From Dyadobacter sp. CY323 (GTDB lineage Bacteria > Bacteroidota > Bacteroidia > Cytophagales > Spirosomataceae), in NCBI RefSeq assembly GCF_021390245.1, contig NZ_JAJUXH010000002.1:248001-312000 (forward strand): a stretch of 64,000 nucleotides of DNA, written 5' to 3'. The translations under genes were made by a program, and so were the position numbers. The notes under the pieces are model-generated. The model worked only from the letters and a program-made list of their open reading frames with translations. It had not been told where the DNA came from and ran no database searches. Position 1 is the first letter of the stretch. Every line of letters begins with the position of its first letter. Below are positions 52,916 through 61,302 of this stretch, piece after piece.

Positions 52916-54268
52916 TTAGTTTAACTTATCAATAAGGTCTTTAATGACTTCCTGCAGATAGGCGCCATTGTACGGGCCGTACCAGCTCATTGTTTTGGTT
53001 TCATATAAATCCCGGTCAAAATATTTGTCGTGGGTAATGTAGCCAATGTAACCTCCATTGAAACTGGTCACCATCAGGTTCAGGCCTTTGGTTTTGGCAT
53101 ACGCATCGAGTTCAGCGACCAGCTCACCCGAAAAGTCGCACGGCATACCCACCATTAAAATGTTACCCAACCTCAACGCTTTCACAAAAACCGGATACTC
53201 GCCAAATGCTTTTTTAAATGCCCAGGATCTCAAAACGATGTTCATCGTAAGTCGGGGCGACGGATCGCGCAGCGGCAGTGGTAATGTGACCGCCTTCAAA
53301 ACCGCTTTTTTCGAATCTTCCTTTACAGTCGACGAAGACAATAATGCATTCTGAACACCAAGTGCCTGGTTTTTTACTTCATCAAAATCATCGGTACCTT
53401 TTTCAATCGGCCCCATGCTCCCTACCGCGCCCGCCATATACATGGCAAAATCGTATCTGCCCTTTTCAAGCGAATCCACCAGCATTCCCGGATAATCGCG
53501 GGACAGTACGATATTTTTAGAATTAAGAACGGTTGAATGCGCAGCAAATGAGCTCAAAATAGCTTTCTGGCCACTTTTAGTTACAAATGCAGCGGACCGG
53601 ATTTCAGGATCTACCTTACCTTCTTCACCCACCAACCGATTGCGAATATCGACGGAATCAATGGACTCCATGTAGGTCAGCGATACGGGTTCGAGCCTGG
53701 CTTTAGCCTGAACAATGGCCTGAAAAATGGCATCGGCGAGCCGGTCGACCGTTGCCTGGTCGTACTTACCGGAAAAAAACAGTGAAGAAACACCTGTACC
53801 CCAGCCACCTACACTGTTATGACTATGTGTAGCGCCGAAAAACACCTGATCGAATGGGATTTCCTTACTTGTTAGTTTGGATTGCAGTGCCTTGATAACA
53901 GTTGGCGGAACAATGAGCAGATCAGCCGCCACGATAGCTGCTTGCGTCGAACCATTATCGATCACCATGGCCCGCACATAAACCGAATCATGCACAGAGG
54001 TGTACAATTTCCCGCGCCGGTTTCCATATCCCGCCGTCGGTGTCGGGGATGATGGTGTAATATTCACCTTGGCCCAGCCAGCCCTCAATTCTCCCGATCC
54101 ACCGGAGGTATCCAGCTTAACCGCATTCACATTCTGTTTCCATTGGCTGTAATACGGCATATCCTTGTATGGCGTCTCGTCCATCGTGGTGATCATGGTG
54201 GCGATAACCAGAATAAGAAGCAGGATAATGGAACCAAGAATGGATAACAGGATTTTCAGGAACCTCAT
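52916..54268 (-). CDS. Neutral ceramidase N-terminal-domain protein, membrane anchored
   Basis: Protein of 450 residues with an N-terminal membrane segment (FLKILLSILGSIILLLILVIATMIT) and then the neutral/alkaline non-lysosomal ceramidase domain. Candidate zinc ligands are in FFGATHSHNSVGGWG and SSFAAHSTVLNS; YMAGAVGSMGP lies where the nucleophile region is in true ceramidases. It is far shorter than a complete ceramidase and lacks the C-terminal beta domain, so amidase activity on ceramide is only a possibility. Bacteroidota make sphingolipids, which makes a lipid role plausible. It heads the minus-strand set with the oxidoreductase and the thioesterase. Confidence 0.85.
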   Translation of the reverse strand: MRFLKILLSILGSIILLLILVIATMITTMDETPYKDMPYYSQWKQNVNAVKLDTSGGSGELRAGWAKVNITPSSPTPTAGYGNRRGKLYTSVHDSVYVRAMVIDNGSTQAAIVAADLLIVPPTVIKALQSKLTSKEIPFDQVFFGATHSHNSVGGWGTGVSSLFFSGKYDQATVDRLADAIFQAIVQAKARLEPVSLTYMESIDSVDIRNRLVGEEGKVDPEIRSAAFVTKSGQKAILSSFAAHSTVLNSKNIVLSRDYPGMLVDSLEKGRYDFAMYMAGAVGSMGPIEKGTDDFDEVKNQALGVQNALLSSSTVKEDSKKAVLKAVTLPLPLRDPSPRLTMNIVLRSWAFKKAFGEYPVFVKALRLGNILMVGMPCDFSGELVAELDAYAKTKGLNLMVTSFNGGYIGYITHDKYFDRDLYETKTMSWYGPYNGAYLQEVIKDLIDKLN

Positions 54269-54337
54269 GGAGACTGATATTGCGGGTTAATTACTGAAAG
54301 CAAAAGAATAACATTCCTGCAATATCCTCATTTATCA

Positions 54338-54373
54338 AAAAACCCGGCTACTCGCACGCGAATTTTACCGGGT
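54338..54373 (-). terminator. Terminator after the YceI gene
   Basis: Read on the minus strand: ACCCGG (54373-54368), 20-nt loop, CCGGGT (54347-54342), then TTTTT. It separates YceI from the ceramidase gene. Confidence 0.65.
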
Positions 54374-54401
54374 ATTGAAATTCTTATCACAAAAACTTAC
54401 C

Positions 54402-54935
54402 TCAATTCTCTTTTACCAACTGAATATTTGCGATCAATTTCACATCCTCGCCAATAACAAGTCCGCCCGAATCGGTCAATTGCATGTAATTTAAGCCGTA
54501 TTCCTGCCGGCTGAGCCTTCCTTCTACTTCAAACGCGATCCGCACATTTCCGTCCGCGTCGCGCTCACTGCCGCCATATTCCGCATCCAGCTCGATTGGG
54601 TTCGTAATCCCTTTCAGGGTCAGCAAGCCCGAAAGCTTGTATAGATCGCCTTTAACCTTGTGAAAATAGTTGGATTGGAAAGTGATATGAGGGAATTGCT
54701 CTGCATCAAAGAAATCCGCCGACCTCAAATGGGCATCGCGCATTTCGACATTGGTATCGATACTGCTCACGTCCAGGGAGAAGTGAATTTCCGCATTTTC
54801 AAAGTTATTTAAATCAGAAGTGGCGCCGCCTTCGAAATTGTTGAAGGAACCAGTAATGGTAGAAATAACCAGGTGTTTAATCTTAAACTGAACTTCAGAA
54901 TGTGCCGGGTCTACGATCCATTTTGTAACTGCCAT
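54402..54935 (-). CDS. YceI-family protein
   Basis: Lipocalin-like YceI protein of 177 residues. Family blocks are KWIVDPAHSEVQFKIKHLVISTITGSF at the N-terminus, IDTNVEMRDAHLRSADFFDAEQFPHITF, GLLTLKGITNPIELD and GLVIGEDVKLIANIQL. No signal peptide is visible, so unlike E. coli YceI it may stay in the cytosol. YceI proteins bind long polyprenoid or fatty compounds in a barrel. It is followed by its own terminator. Confidence 0.93.
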   Translation of the reverse strand: MAVTKWIVDPAHSEVQFKIKHLVISTITGSFNNFEGGATSDLNNFENAEIHFSLDVSSIDTNVEMRDAHLRSADFFDAEQFPHITFQSNYFHKVKGDLYKLSGLLTLKGITNPIELDAEYGGSERDADGNVRIAFEVEGRLSRQEYGLNYMQLTDSGGLVIGEDVKLIANIQLVKEN

Positions 54936-55087
54936 AGGTCAATAATTTTAAATTCAAAGATTCTTTTTTAGGCCTAAAAATTCCTATTCCTGCCCACCTA
55001 ACGTCTAAAAAAATGATTTAATTCAGAACGTATGGGGTTATAACGATAACATGTATGGCATGTAATTTTTAAGTAACATTATGTCTT

Positions 55088-55095
55088 TACATTTG
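55088..55095 (+). promoter_or_regulatory. -7 promoter element of the transglutaminase-like gene
   Basis: TACATTTG matches TAnnTTTG and lies 23 bp before the ATG at 55119. The 183-bp gap before the gene otherwise shows only AT-rich sequence. Confidence 0.5.
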
Positions 55096-55118
55096 CCAAT
55101 CACATAAATCGACTTTAC

Positions 55119-55919
55119 ATGAAAATGAAGGGAAGAGCGGTATTCACGTATGACGTGTATGCTCCCACCACCGTAACTACCATGTTGCGGCCACGCCGCC
55201 AGGAAGGCCAATCCATCATTCAGGAGGGATTTAATATCGAGCCATCTGTCCCTTTTTCAGAATACATCGATTTATACGGAAATCCATGTCAGCGTACCAT
55301 TTTGCCCGTTGGGAGGGTTACCATTACGACGGAAGTTCAGGCGCAGGTAAAGGCGACCAGGCCCATCCCTAATCCAAGGCCTTCGTATATGCTGGTGGGA
55401 GACCTGCCCGACGATGTGATGCATTACATCCTGCCCAGCCGTTATTGCCAGTCCGACTTATATGAGATCAATATGCTCGCCATGGAAATCGCCGGGCATC
55501 TCGTTCCCGGGTATGACCAGGTTGAGGCGATCCGCACCTGGATCCACAACAACATCCGCTATCAGTATGGCGTAACTCACGCGAGTACCACTGCCTTAGA
55601 CGTTGCACGAAACAGGATCGGCGTTTGCCGCGACTTTACGCATCTGGCAGTTGCTTTATGCAGAAATCTTTGCATTCCTACCCGCATGACCGTCGGGTAC
55701 CTCGACAAGCTGAAAGTAATGGACTTGCATGCCTGGTTTGAAGTGTACATTGGAAATGAATGGTACACTTTCGATGCGGTACAGGAAAAAACGGAAGGTT
55801 ACCGGATTGAAATCGCGCATGGTCGTGACGCCGCCGATGTAGCTATGGTAACGCAATATGGAAATGCGACTTTACAGTCATTGCATGTGGAGGCGGTTTT
55901 GTTGGAACCGGAGGTGTGA
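55119..55919 (+). CDS. Transglutaminase-like cysteine protease family protein
   Basis: Protein of 266 residues with the transglutaminase-like Cys-His-Asp triad: Cys169 in RIGVCRDFTHLAVALCR, His about 204 in MDLHAWFEVYIGNEW and Asp about 219 in YTFDAVQ. The N-terminal half is a beta-rich domain of the kind found in the family that accompanies alpha-E and ATP-grasp genes. No signal peptide is seen. Related proteins cleave or ligate peptides in a poorly understood synthesis system. The alpha-E gene at 48069 could be its partner, though 6 kb away and on the other strand. Confidence 0.88.
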   Translation: MKMKGRAVFTYDVYAPTTVTTMLRPRRQEGQSIIQEGFNIEPSVPFSEYIDLYGNPCQRTILPVGRVTITTEVQAQVKATRPIPNPRPSYMLVGDLPDDVMHYILPSRYCQSDLYEINMLAMEIAGHLVPGYDQVEAIRTWIHNNIRYQYGVTHASTTALDVARNRIGVCRDFTHLAVALCRNLCIPTRMTVGYLDKLKVMDLHAWFEVYIGNEWYTFDAVQEKTEGYRIEIAHGRDAADVAMVTQYGNATLQSLHVEAVLLEPEV

Positions 55920-55933
55920 GATGTGAGATGAGG

Positions 55934-55958
55934 TGCGCGTAGTTTGAAGCTACGCGCA
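55934..55958. other. kbl: Hairpin between transglutaminase-like gene and kbl
   Basis: Perfect 9-bp stem TGCGCGTAG / CTACGCGCA with a 7-nt loop between convergent genes. There is no U-run on either side, so termination would have to be structure-only or the element has another role. Confidence 0.5.
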
Positions 55959-55995
55959 GGTGAGAATCGGTCTTTGTATGAGCAAGTAAAGTGCT

Positions 55996-57183
55996 TTAGA
56001 TTACTCCCAGCTCTTTTCCGATTTTTGTGAAAGCTGCTACTGCTTTTTCCAGGTGTTCCTGCTCGTGGCCTGCGGAGATTTGTACGCGGATCCTGGCTTT
56101 TCCCTGAGGTACGACCGGGTAGAAGAATCCGATAACGTAGATACCCTCATCAAGTAATTTGGCGGCGAATTCTTGTGCCAGTTTTGCTTCATAAAGCATG
56201 ATAGGTACAATCGGATGCTCGCCGGGCATGATATCAAATCCAGCATCAGTCATTGCTTTCCGGAAATATGCTGTGTTTCTTTCCAGCTTGTCCCGTAGCT
56301 CGGTTGACGATGACAGTAAGTCAAGAACTTTTATAGACGCGCCGACAATGGACGGTGCAAGTGTATTCGAGAAAAGATACGGCCGGGAACGCTGACGCAG
56401 GATTTCAACGATTTCTTTTTTTGCAGCCGTAAAACCACCAGATGCGCCGCCGAGTGCTTTTCCATACGTTCCGGTAATGATATCAATGCGTCCCATTACG
56501 TCGCGGAACTCGTGTGTACCTCGTCCGGTTTTTCCCAAAAATCCGCTCGCATGACATTCATCGATCATGACCATCGCATTACATTGTTCTGCCAGATCAC
56601 AGATTTTATCCAACCTCGCGATCGTTCCGTCCATTGAAAATACTCCGTCGGTCACGACAAGAATTCTCCGGCTGCCTTTTGCGTCTCCCAGCTGCTTTTC
56701 CAGATCCGCCATATCGTTATGCTTGTAACGAAAACGTTTCGCTTTGCATAAACGAATCCCGTCGATCAGGGAAGCGTGATTCAGTTCGTCGGAAATAATC
56801 GCATCCTGTTCATTAAGTAATGGTTCAAAAACGCCCCCGTTTGCATCGAATGCAGCCGCGTAAAGAATGCAATCTTCCTGACCGAGAAACTCAGCTGTTT
56901 TCTTTTCAAGTTCTTTATGAATATCCTGCGTGCCGCAAATGAAACGGACCGAGGACATTCCAAAACCATGGGTATTAATGGCTTCAATCCCTGCTTTAAT
57001 GACTTCCGGGTGAGAAGAAAGACCGAGGTAATTGTTTGCGCAAAAATTAAGAACCTGCTTGCCATCCGTAGTCGCAATGCTCGCAGCTTGCGGAGTAGTA
57101 ATTACACGTTCTTTTTTATACAAACCGGCCGATTTAATGGCGTCCAGTTCTTCCTGAAGTTCGTTTTTTATGTTGGTGTACAT
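55996..57183 (-). CDS. kbl: Glycine C-acetyltransferase (2-amino-3-ketobutyrate CoA ligase)
   Basis: Alpha-oxoamine synthase of 395 residues that splits 2-amino-3-ketobutyrate with CoA into glycine and acetyl-CoA. Blocks seen: [39 protein letters not shown], the aldimine-site [13 protein letters not shown] and the PLP lysine in [14 protein letters not shown]. Relatives include cysteate/serine acyltransferases of sphingolipid or sulfonolipid synthesis; kbl is preferred because threonine dehydrogenase is encoded 53 bp upstream and the length and motifs match. The pair converts threonine to glycine plus acetyl-CoA. Confidence 0.93.
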   Translation of the reverse strand: MYTNIKNELQEELDAIKSAGLYKKERVITTPQAASIATTDGKQVLNFCANNYLGLSSHPEVIKAGIEAINTHGFGMSSVRFICGTQDIHKELEKKTAEFLGQEDCILYAAAFDANGGVFEPLLNEQDAIISDELNHASLIDGIRLCKAKRFRYKHNDMADLEKQLGDAKGSRRILVVTDGVFSMDGTIARLDKICDLAEQCNAMVMIDECHASGFLGKTGRGTHEFRDVMGRIDIITGTYGKALGGASGGFTAAKKEIVEILRQRSRPYLFSNTLAPSIVGASIKVLDLLSSSTELRDKLERNTAYFRKAMTDAGFDIMPGEHPIVPIMLYEAKLAQEFAAKLLDEGIYVIGFFYPVVPQGKARIRVQISAGHEQEHLEKAVAAFTKIGKELGVI

Positions 57184-57236
57184 ATGTCAATGATTGAATG
57201 AGAGAATGATTGAATGTCTTTTTCAGTCATTCAAAA

Positions 57237-58196
57237 TTAGTTTACCAATTGATACTTCTTCCGCAACTCGCTGATCATCTCTTCGGTCATTTTATCGAGC
57301 GAATAAGTTGGTCGCCAGCCCCAGTCTTTTCTTGCTTTTGAATCGTCTATTTCACCTGGCCAGGATTCTGCGATCTGCTGACGAAAATCCGGCTTGTAAG
57401 TGATCTTGAAATCCGGGATTATCTTTAGAATGCTTGCAGCGACTTCTTTTGGTGAAAAACTCATTCCTGCCAGATTGTAGCTCGTTCGAACCGAAATTTT
57501 CTCCGCCGGAGCTTCCATTAACCTTACTGTCGCGTCCATGGCATCACTGATATAGATCATTGGAAGCCTGGTATTTTCCGCTAAAAAGCATTCAAAATCC
57601 TCGCCTTTAACCGCTTTGTGATAGATATCGACAGCATAGTCGGTGGTACCGCCACCCGGCATGGATTGATAGCCGATGATTCCGGGATACCTCAAAGACC
57701 TGATGTCCAGGCCATATCTTTTGAAATAGTAATTCGACCAGTTTTCTCCCGCAGCTTTGCTGATTCCATAAACCGTAGCCGGATCGAGATAAGAGAATTG
57801 CTCGGCTTTTTCGTCCACGTTTTCGCCAAATACCGCAATGGAACTTGGGTAGAATATTTTGGATACCCCATTTTCACGCGCCACTTCCAGCACATTAAAA
57901 TAGGTTTGCATATTGATCTGCCATGTTTTCAAAGGCTCCTGCTCGCCTTTTGCCGAGAGGATTGCAGCGAGGTGATAGATCTGCGTTACCTTGTATTTCC
58001 TAACAATGGACGCCAGGGCATTTGCGTCAGTAGCATCAAGCTTTTCAAAAATACCGTGTGGAAAATCAGGCATTCTTAAATCCGATGCCACGACATTTTG
58101 TACGCCGTAAATTTCTTTCAGATACTCAACCAGAACGGAGCCGATCTGCCCGTTTGCCCCGATTACTAAAATGCATTCTGACTTCATAGCGATCAT
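57237..58196 (-). CDS. tdh: L-threonine 3-dehydrogenase, SDR (epimerase-like) type
   Basis: NAD-dependent dehydrogenase of 319 residues in the extended short-chain family. Rossmann motif: LVIGANGQIGSVLVEYL; catalytic Ser in FYPSSIAVFG and the Tyr-xxx-Lys in VYGISKAAGENWSNYYF. The sequence IRSLRYPGIIGYQSMPGGGTTDYAV matches the SDR-type threonine dehydrogenases of Bacteroidota, not the zinc-dependent E. coli enzyme. It oxidises threonine to 2-amino-3-ketobutyrate, which kbl then cleaves. The start may be at 58196 or the second ATG at 58187. It is divergent from the Lrp/AsnC regulator. Confidence 0.93.
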   Translation of the reverse strand: MIAMKSECILVIGANGQIGSVLVEYLKEIYGVQNVVASDLRMPDFPHGIFEKLDATDANALASIVRKYKVTQIYHLAAILSAKGEQEPLKTWQINMQTYFNVLEVARENGVSKIFYPSSIAVFGENVDEKAEQFSYLDPATVYGISKAAGENWSNYYFKRYGLDIRSLRYPGIIGYQSMPGGGTTDYAVDIYHKAVKGEDFECFLAENTRLPMIYISDAMDATVRLMEAPAEKISVRTSYNLAGMSFSPKEVAASILKIIPDFKITYKPDFRQQIAESWPGEIDDSKARKDWGWRPTYSLDKMTEEMISELRKKYQLVN

Positions 58197-58357
58197 TTTG
58201 TTAAAGCATTAATCACTTGCAATTTCCCATTTTCGGAAACTATTTTCAAGATTTCAGCTTTCTTGCAGGAAATGTTCCCGGACTATTGCTCACATGGAGA
58301 TTTTTTTACTTTTTAGCTGAAAGATAAACCAGGCCTTCAGTAAATTATTCTTCCACC

Positions 58358-58819
58358 ATGGAACAGTTGGACAAAATTGATACCAAGATCCTGCGCATTC
58401 TGCAGAAAGATGCTAAAAAAACAACGAAGGAAATCGCTACCATGCTGAACCTGACAGTTTCTCCGGTGTATGAAAGGATCAGGAGACTGGAAAGTCTGGG
58501 GTATATCAAACAGTACGTAGCGATACTGGACAAAAAGCTCATTAACCGACAGGTAACGACGATCTGCCAGGTGTCAATGCGCTACCATAATGAAGCTTTT
58601 ATCGAGAAATTTGAGCAGGAAATCCAGAATCTGGAGGAGGTACAGGAATGCTACCACATGGCTGGACAAGTGGATTTTCTCTTAAAGATCAATGTCGCCA
58701 GCCTCGACGATTACCATGATTTTGTAAAATACAAGCTGTCCAAAATAGATAATATCGGTGTTTTGAACAGCACTTTTGTGTTAAAAGAGATCAAACACAC
58801 GTCGGAATTCTACATTTAA
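58358..58819 (+). CDS. Lrp/AsnC-family transcriptional regulator
   Basis: Regulator of 153 residues. N-terminal winged helix-turn-helix: LDKIDTKILRILQKDAKKTTKEIATML and SPVYERIRRLESLGYIKQYVAILD, followed by a RAM/AsnC ligand-binding domain from about 70 (CYHMAGQVDFLLKINVASLDDYHDFV). It is divergent from the kbl-tdh pair, a common arrangement for local amino-acid-responsive control, so it probably responds to threonine, glycine or leucine. The shared 161-bp intergenic region would hold its operator; no clear palindrome was picked out. Confidence 0.92.
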   Translation: MEQLDKIDTKILRILQKDAKKTTKEIATMLNLTVSPVYERIRRLESLGYIKQYVAILDKKLINRQVTTICQVSMRYHNEAFIEKFEQEIQNLEEVQECYHMAGQVDFLLKINVASLDDYHDFVKYKLSKIDNIGVLNSTFVLKEIKHTSEFYI

Positions 58820-58838
58820 AATTACCTGATTCGAAAAA

Positions 58839-61250
58839 TCAGAAATTACGTTTCCCAACCTCAAAAGTAACCGACTTGCTGCCGGTAACCCCGGTCGGAG
58901 TAACTCCCTGGATCACGACTTCGTACTGGCCGGTCTGGTCGGAAGTATAAAATTCAACGGTCGCTTTGCCGTTTTTATCCGTCACTACATTGGGTGCCCA
59001 ATGCAGCAGATTACGGAAATCGGGAATGCGGCTGTTTGCATTTCCATTGTCGTATTTCGGTGCGTAAAATTCGCGTTGCGCCTGCACACCTTCATATGGC
59101 ATTACCATCACTTTGGGATCAAGCTCAAAACCGGCAAGATCATTGCGGTACGTGGAGAAACTTACAATGCCGGTAAATGTCATCGGACCGAGGAAATAGC
59201 GTGAGCTCAGCGTTTCGATCTTCTTAATTTTTAATGGATCGAATTCAATGATTTTATCGGCGTCGAAAATGGGTATTCCGTCGAGCAGGATCAGCGGATC
59301 GGTGGTGTAAAACGTATTAGGCAAAAGTTTGTCGATCATCCTGAAATGGAATTGTTTCTGTCTTTTTCTGACCAATATGCCTTTTACATATTCTCTTAAA
59401 ACCTCTTCCATTGTGGGGAAACGAGTGAAATCATCCAGAAAATACTTCTCATCCGGTGTCCCGAAGAATGCAAGAGAATCGGTCAGCGTTGCTTTCTTCT
59501 CTGTATAAATCCTCGGAAGAAATGCATTGCCCGTCTGCATATTGATCGCCCGGGTCAGCAATTGGTTTTCCAGGGTTTTATCAAAATAAAAAGGCGATAG
59601 ACCGGTTGTTGAAAATTGTTTTGAAAATGGACTGTTTATTTCAAAACGATAGGTGGAATCCTGCCTCAGGTTGGTCTGGATCGTAATTTCTTTCGGGCCG
59701 GTAAACTGCCGCAATTCAAATGTAATTTTTCCTTTCTGATCGCTTTGAGCCACATATAACCGCGCGGGAACGTCGAGCGCCGCCAGATAGGCGTCTCTTC
59801 CTTTTGCCGCCGTACTGTCCGCTTTGTTGAGTATCCTGCCGGTTATGAAATGTCCATCGTATTCAGGAAGGTTTTCAAATTTGGGGATCTGGCTCGATAA
59901 AACATTCTCCCACTTCAACCTGCGCCATCCATGCGTCAACATCAGATTATCCAGTTGCTGGTCCGTTTCCTTTGATACATTTTTGAAATAATATTCCGGC
60001 GATTCAATCGTACCTTTTAAGTCCGACGTCAGCCACAAATAGCTGGAAATATCCTGCTGAGAAGGGGACTTGATCGAATCATTCAAATAGATCGCCACCG
60101 ACAGATTTGTAAGATCCCCGGCACCATTGGAAACTGCCGATGCAACTGCTGCGGTCAGGTCCATTGCCACTTTTTCACGTGTAATGAAGGTTTTCGCAAC
60201 CTTCGCTTCAATCGCGAGTTGCTTACCCGGACGTTTGAAATACAGACGTTCACTTACCGGTTTGACCTTTTCATTAAATATGGTGATATGCGAAATGCCT
60301 TCTCCCAGCTCGCTTTTGTCTATCAGAAAAACGGCTTTGTTTTTCAACAGGAATTTCTTCTCAACCTGTGGATTGTTCTGCCTGGTGTGCGCGAGCATGT
60401 AAACCTGCACAGGTTCTTCCCCGGCGACTTTTGCACTGACAGTTACTTTAACAAGATTTTCTGTTGAATCTTTTACCTGCATCACATAGCCTAGTTCCTC
60501 CACAGCCGGCAATGGATATTCAAATCGTTTTCCATTTGCATCCGTCACGAATGCTTTGTAAGACTCGCCTTCTTTGGGAGTGAATGTGAAATATCCGATC
60601 CCGTTTATCGCCGGCGTAAATTTCTGCACCGTATCGTTCTGCTGATTCACCAGCGCTCCATTAAACTTAATTCCGGTACCATCCGCGGAAATAGCCCTGA
60701 AAGCCACTTTGCTTTCTAAGTTTTTGACTAAATGACCTCCTTCCGGAAAGAATTGGACGTCATGACGAACATCCCCTTTTACCGTCCGGTCCGGTTCAAA
60801 ACGGATAAATGGATTTACAATGGAAACAGGCGTTTCGAAATATTGATCTGCATTGAAGTTCTTCATCCAGTTGGTATAGCAGCGTATTTTATACTTTCCG
60901 CTAACGATCGTCGAGGGGATCAGCACGGAGCCGTTTCCCTTTCCATCCAACATCGAAAATTTGGTCTGAACTACTGCATTATTCTCAATATCCAGCACTT
61001 CCAGGTAGGCTACCTTGCTAATATCCAGAAACTTATGCGAGGCTCCATTTAAATTATAGGCCTTAAACCAGATGGTTTCTCCAACCAGATAGAAAGGCCG
61101 GTCCACATGTACATACAGTTTTTCCTGAATGGCGCGTTCGGCGTAAAGTCCGAAACGCTGTTTTATGGAAGTAACCATGGCATCTTCCTGCGCAAACAGC
61201 GTGAAGGAAAAAGTCATGAGCAGACAACAAATGGAGATTTTTGCTTTCAT
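58839..61250 (-). CDS. Exported macroglobulin-like protein with plug-like domain
   Basis: Exported protein of 803 residues. The ATG at 61250 begins a signal peptide (MKAKISICCLLMTFSFTLFAQ); the frame is open to 61370 but would overlap the preceding DUF4249 gene. Residues about 45-150 form an MG2-type macroglobulin domain (EKLYVHVDRPFYLVGETIWFK and GNGSVLIPSTIVSGKYKIR). Around 640-690 a plug-like stretch occurs (LLDGIPIFDADKI, then IKKIETLSSRYFLG) that looks like a TonB receptor plug without a barrel. The end holds a further macroglobulin-type strand domain (GKATVEFYTSDQTGQYEVVIQG). This protein type is common in Bacteroidota beside TonB receptors. Function unknown; it may be a surface accessory of the receptor complex. 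Confidence 0.8.
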   Translation of the reverse strand: MKAKISICCLLMTFSFTLFAQEDAMVTSIKQRFGLYAERAIQEKLYVHVDRPFYLVGETIWFKAYNLNGASHKFLDISKVAYLEVLDIENNAVVQTKFSMLDGKGNGSVLIPSTIVSGKYKIRCYTNWMKNFNADQYFETPVSIVNPFIRFEPDRTVKGDVRHDVQFFPEGGHLVKNLESKVAFRAISADGTGIKFNGALVNQQNDTVQKFTPAINGIGYFTFTPKEGESYKAFVTDANGKRFEYPLPAVEELGYVMQVKDSTENLVKVTVSAKVAGEEPVQVYMLAHTRQNNPQVEKKFLLKNKAVFLIDKSELGEGISHITIFNEKVKPVSERLYFKRPGKQLAIEAKVAKTFITREKVAMDLTAAVASAVSNGAGDLTNLSVAIYLNDSIKSPSQQDISSYLWLTSDLKGTIESPEYYFKNVSKETDQQLDNLMLTHGWRRLKWENVLSSQIPKFENLPEYDGHFITGRILNKADSTAAKGRDAYLAALDVPARLYVAQSDQKGKITFELRQFTGPKEITIQTNLRQDSTYRFEINSPFSKQFSTTGLSPFYFDKTLENQLLTRAINMQTGNAFLPRIYTEKKATLTDSLAFFGTPDEKYFLDDFTRFPTMEEVLREYVKGILVRKRQKQFHFRMIDKLLPNTFYTTDPLILLDGIPIFDADKIIEFDPLKIKKIETLSSRYFLGPMTFTGIVSFSTYRNDLAGFELDPKVMVMPYEGVQAQREFYAPKYDNGNANSRIPDFRNLLHWAPNVVTDKNGKATVEFYTSDQTGQYEVVIQGVTPTGVTGSKSVTFEVGKRNF

Positions 61251-61302
61251 TCTTATTTCTTTAATAATGAAATGACTCATTACTGTTTTTTTAATGCCTT
61301 CA

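Noticed and set aside
55996..57183. kbl gene as a cysteate/serine acyltransferase of sulfonolipid or sphingolipid synthesis
   Set aside because: The alpha-oxoamine synthase family is shared, but tdh upstream and the match to glycine C-acetyltransferase motifs make threonine breakdown far more likely.
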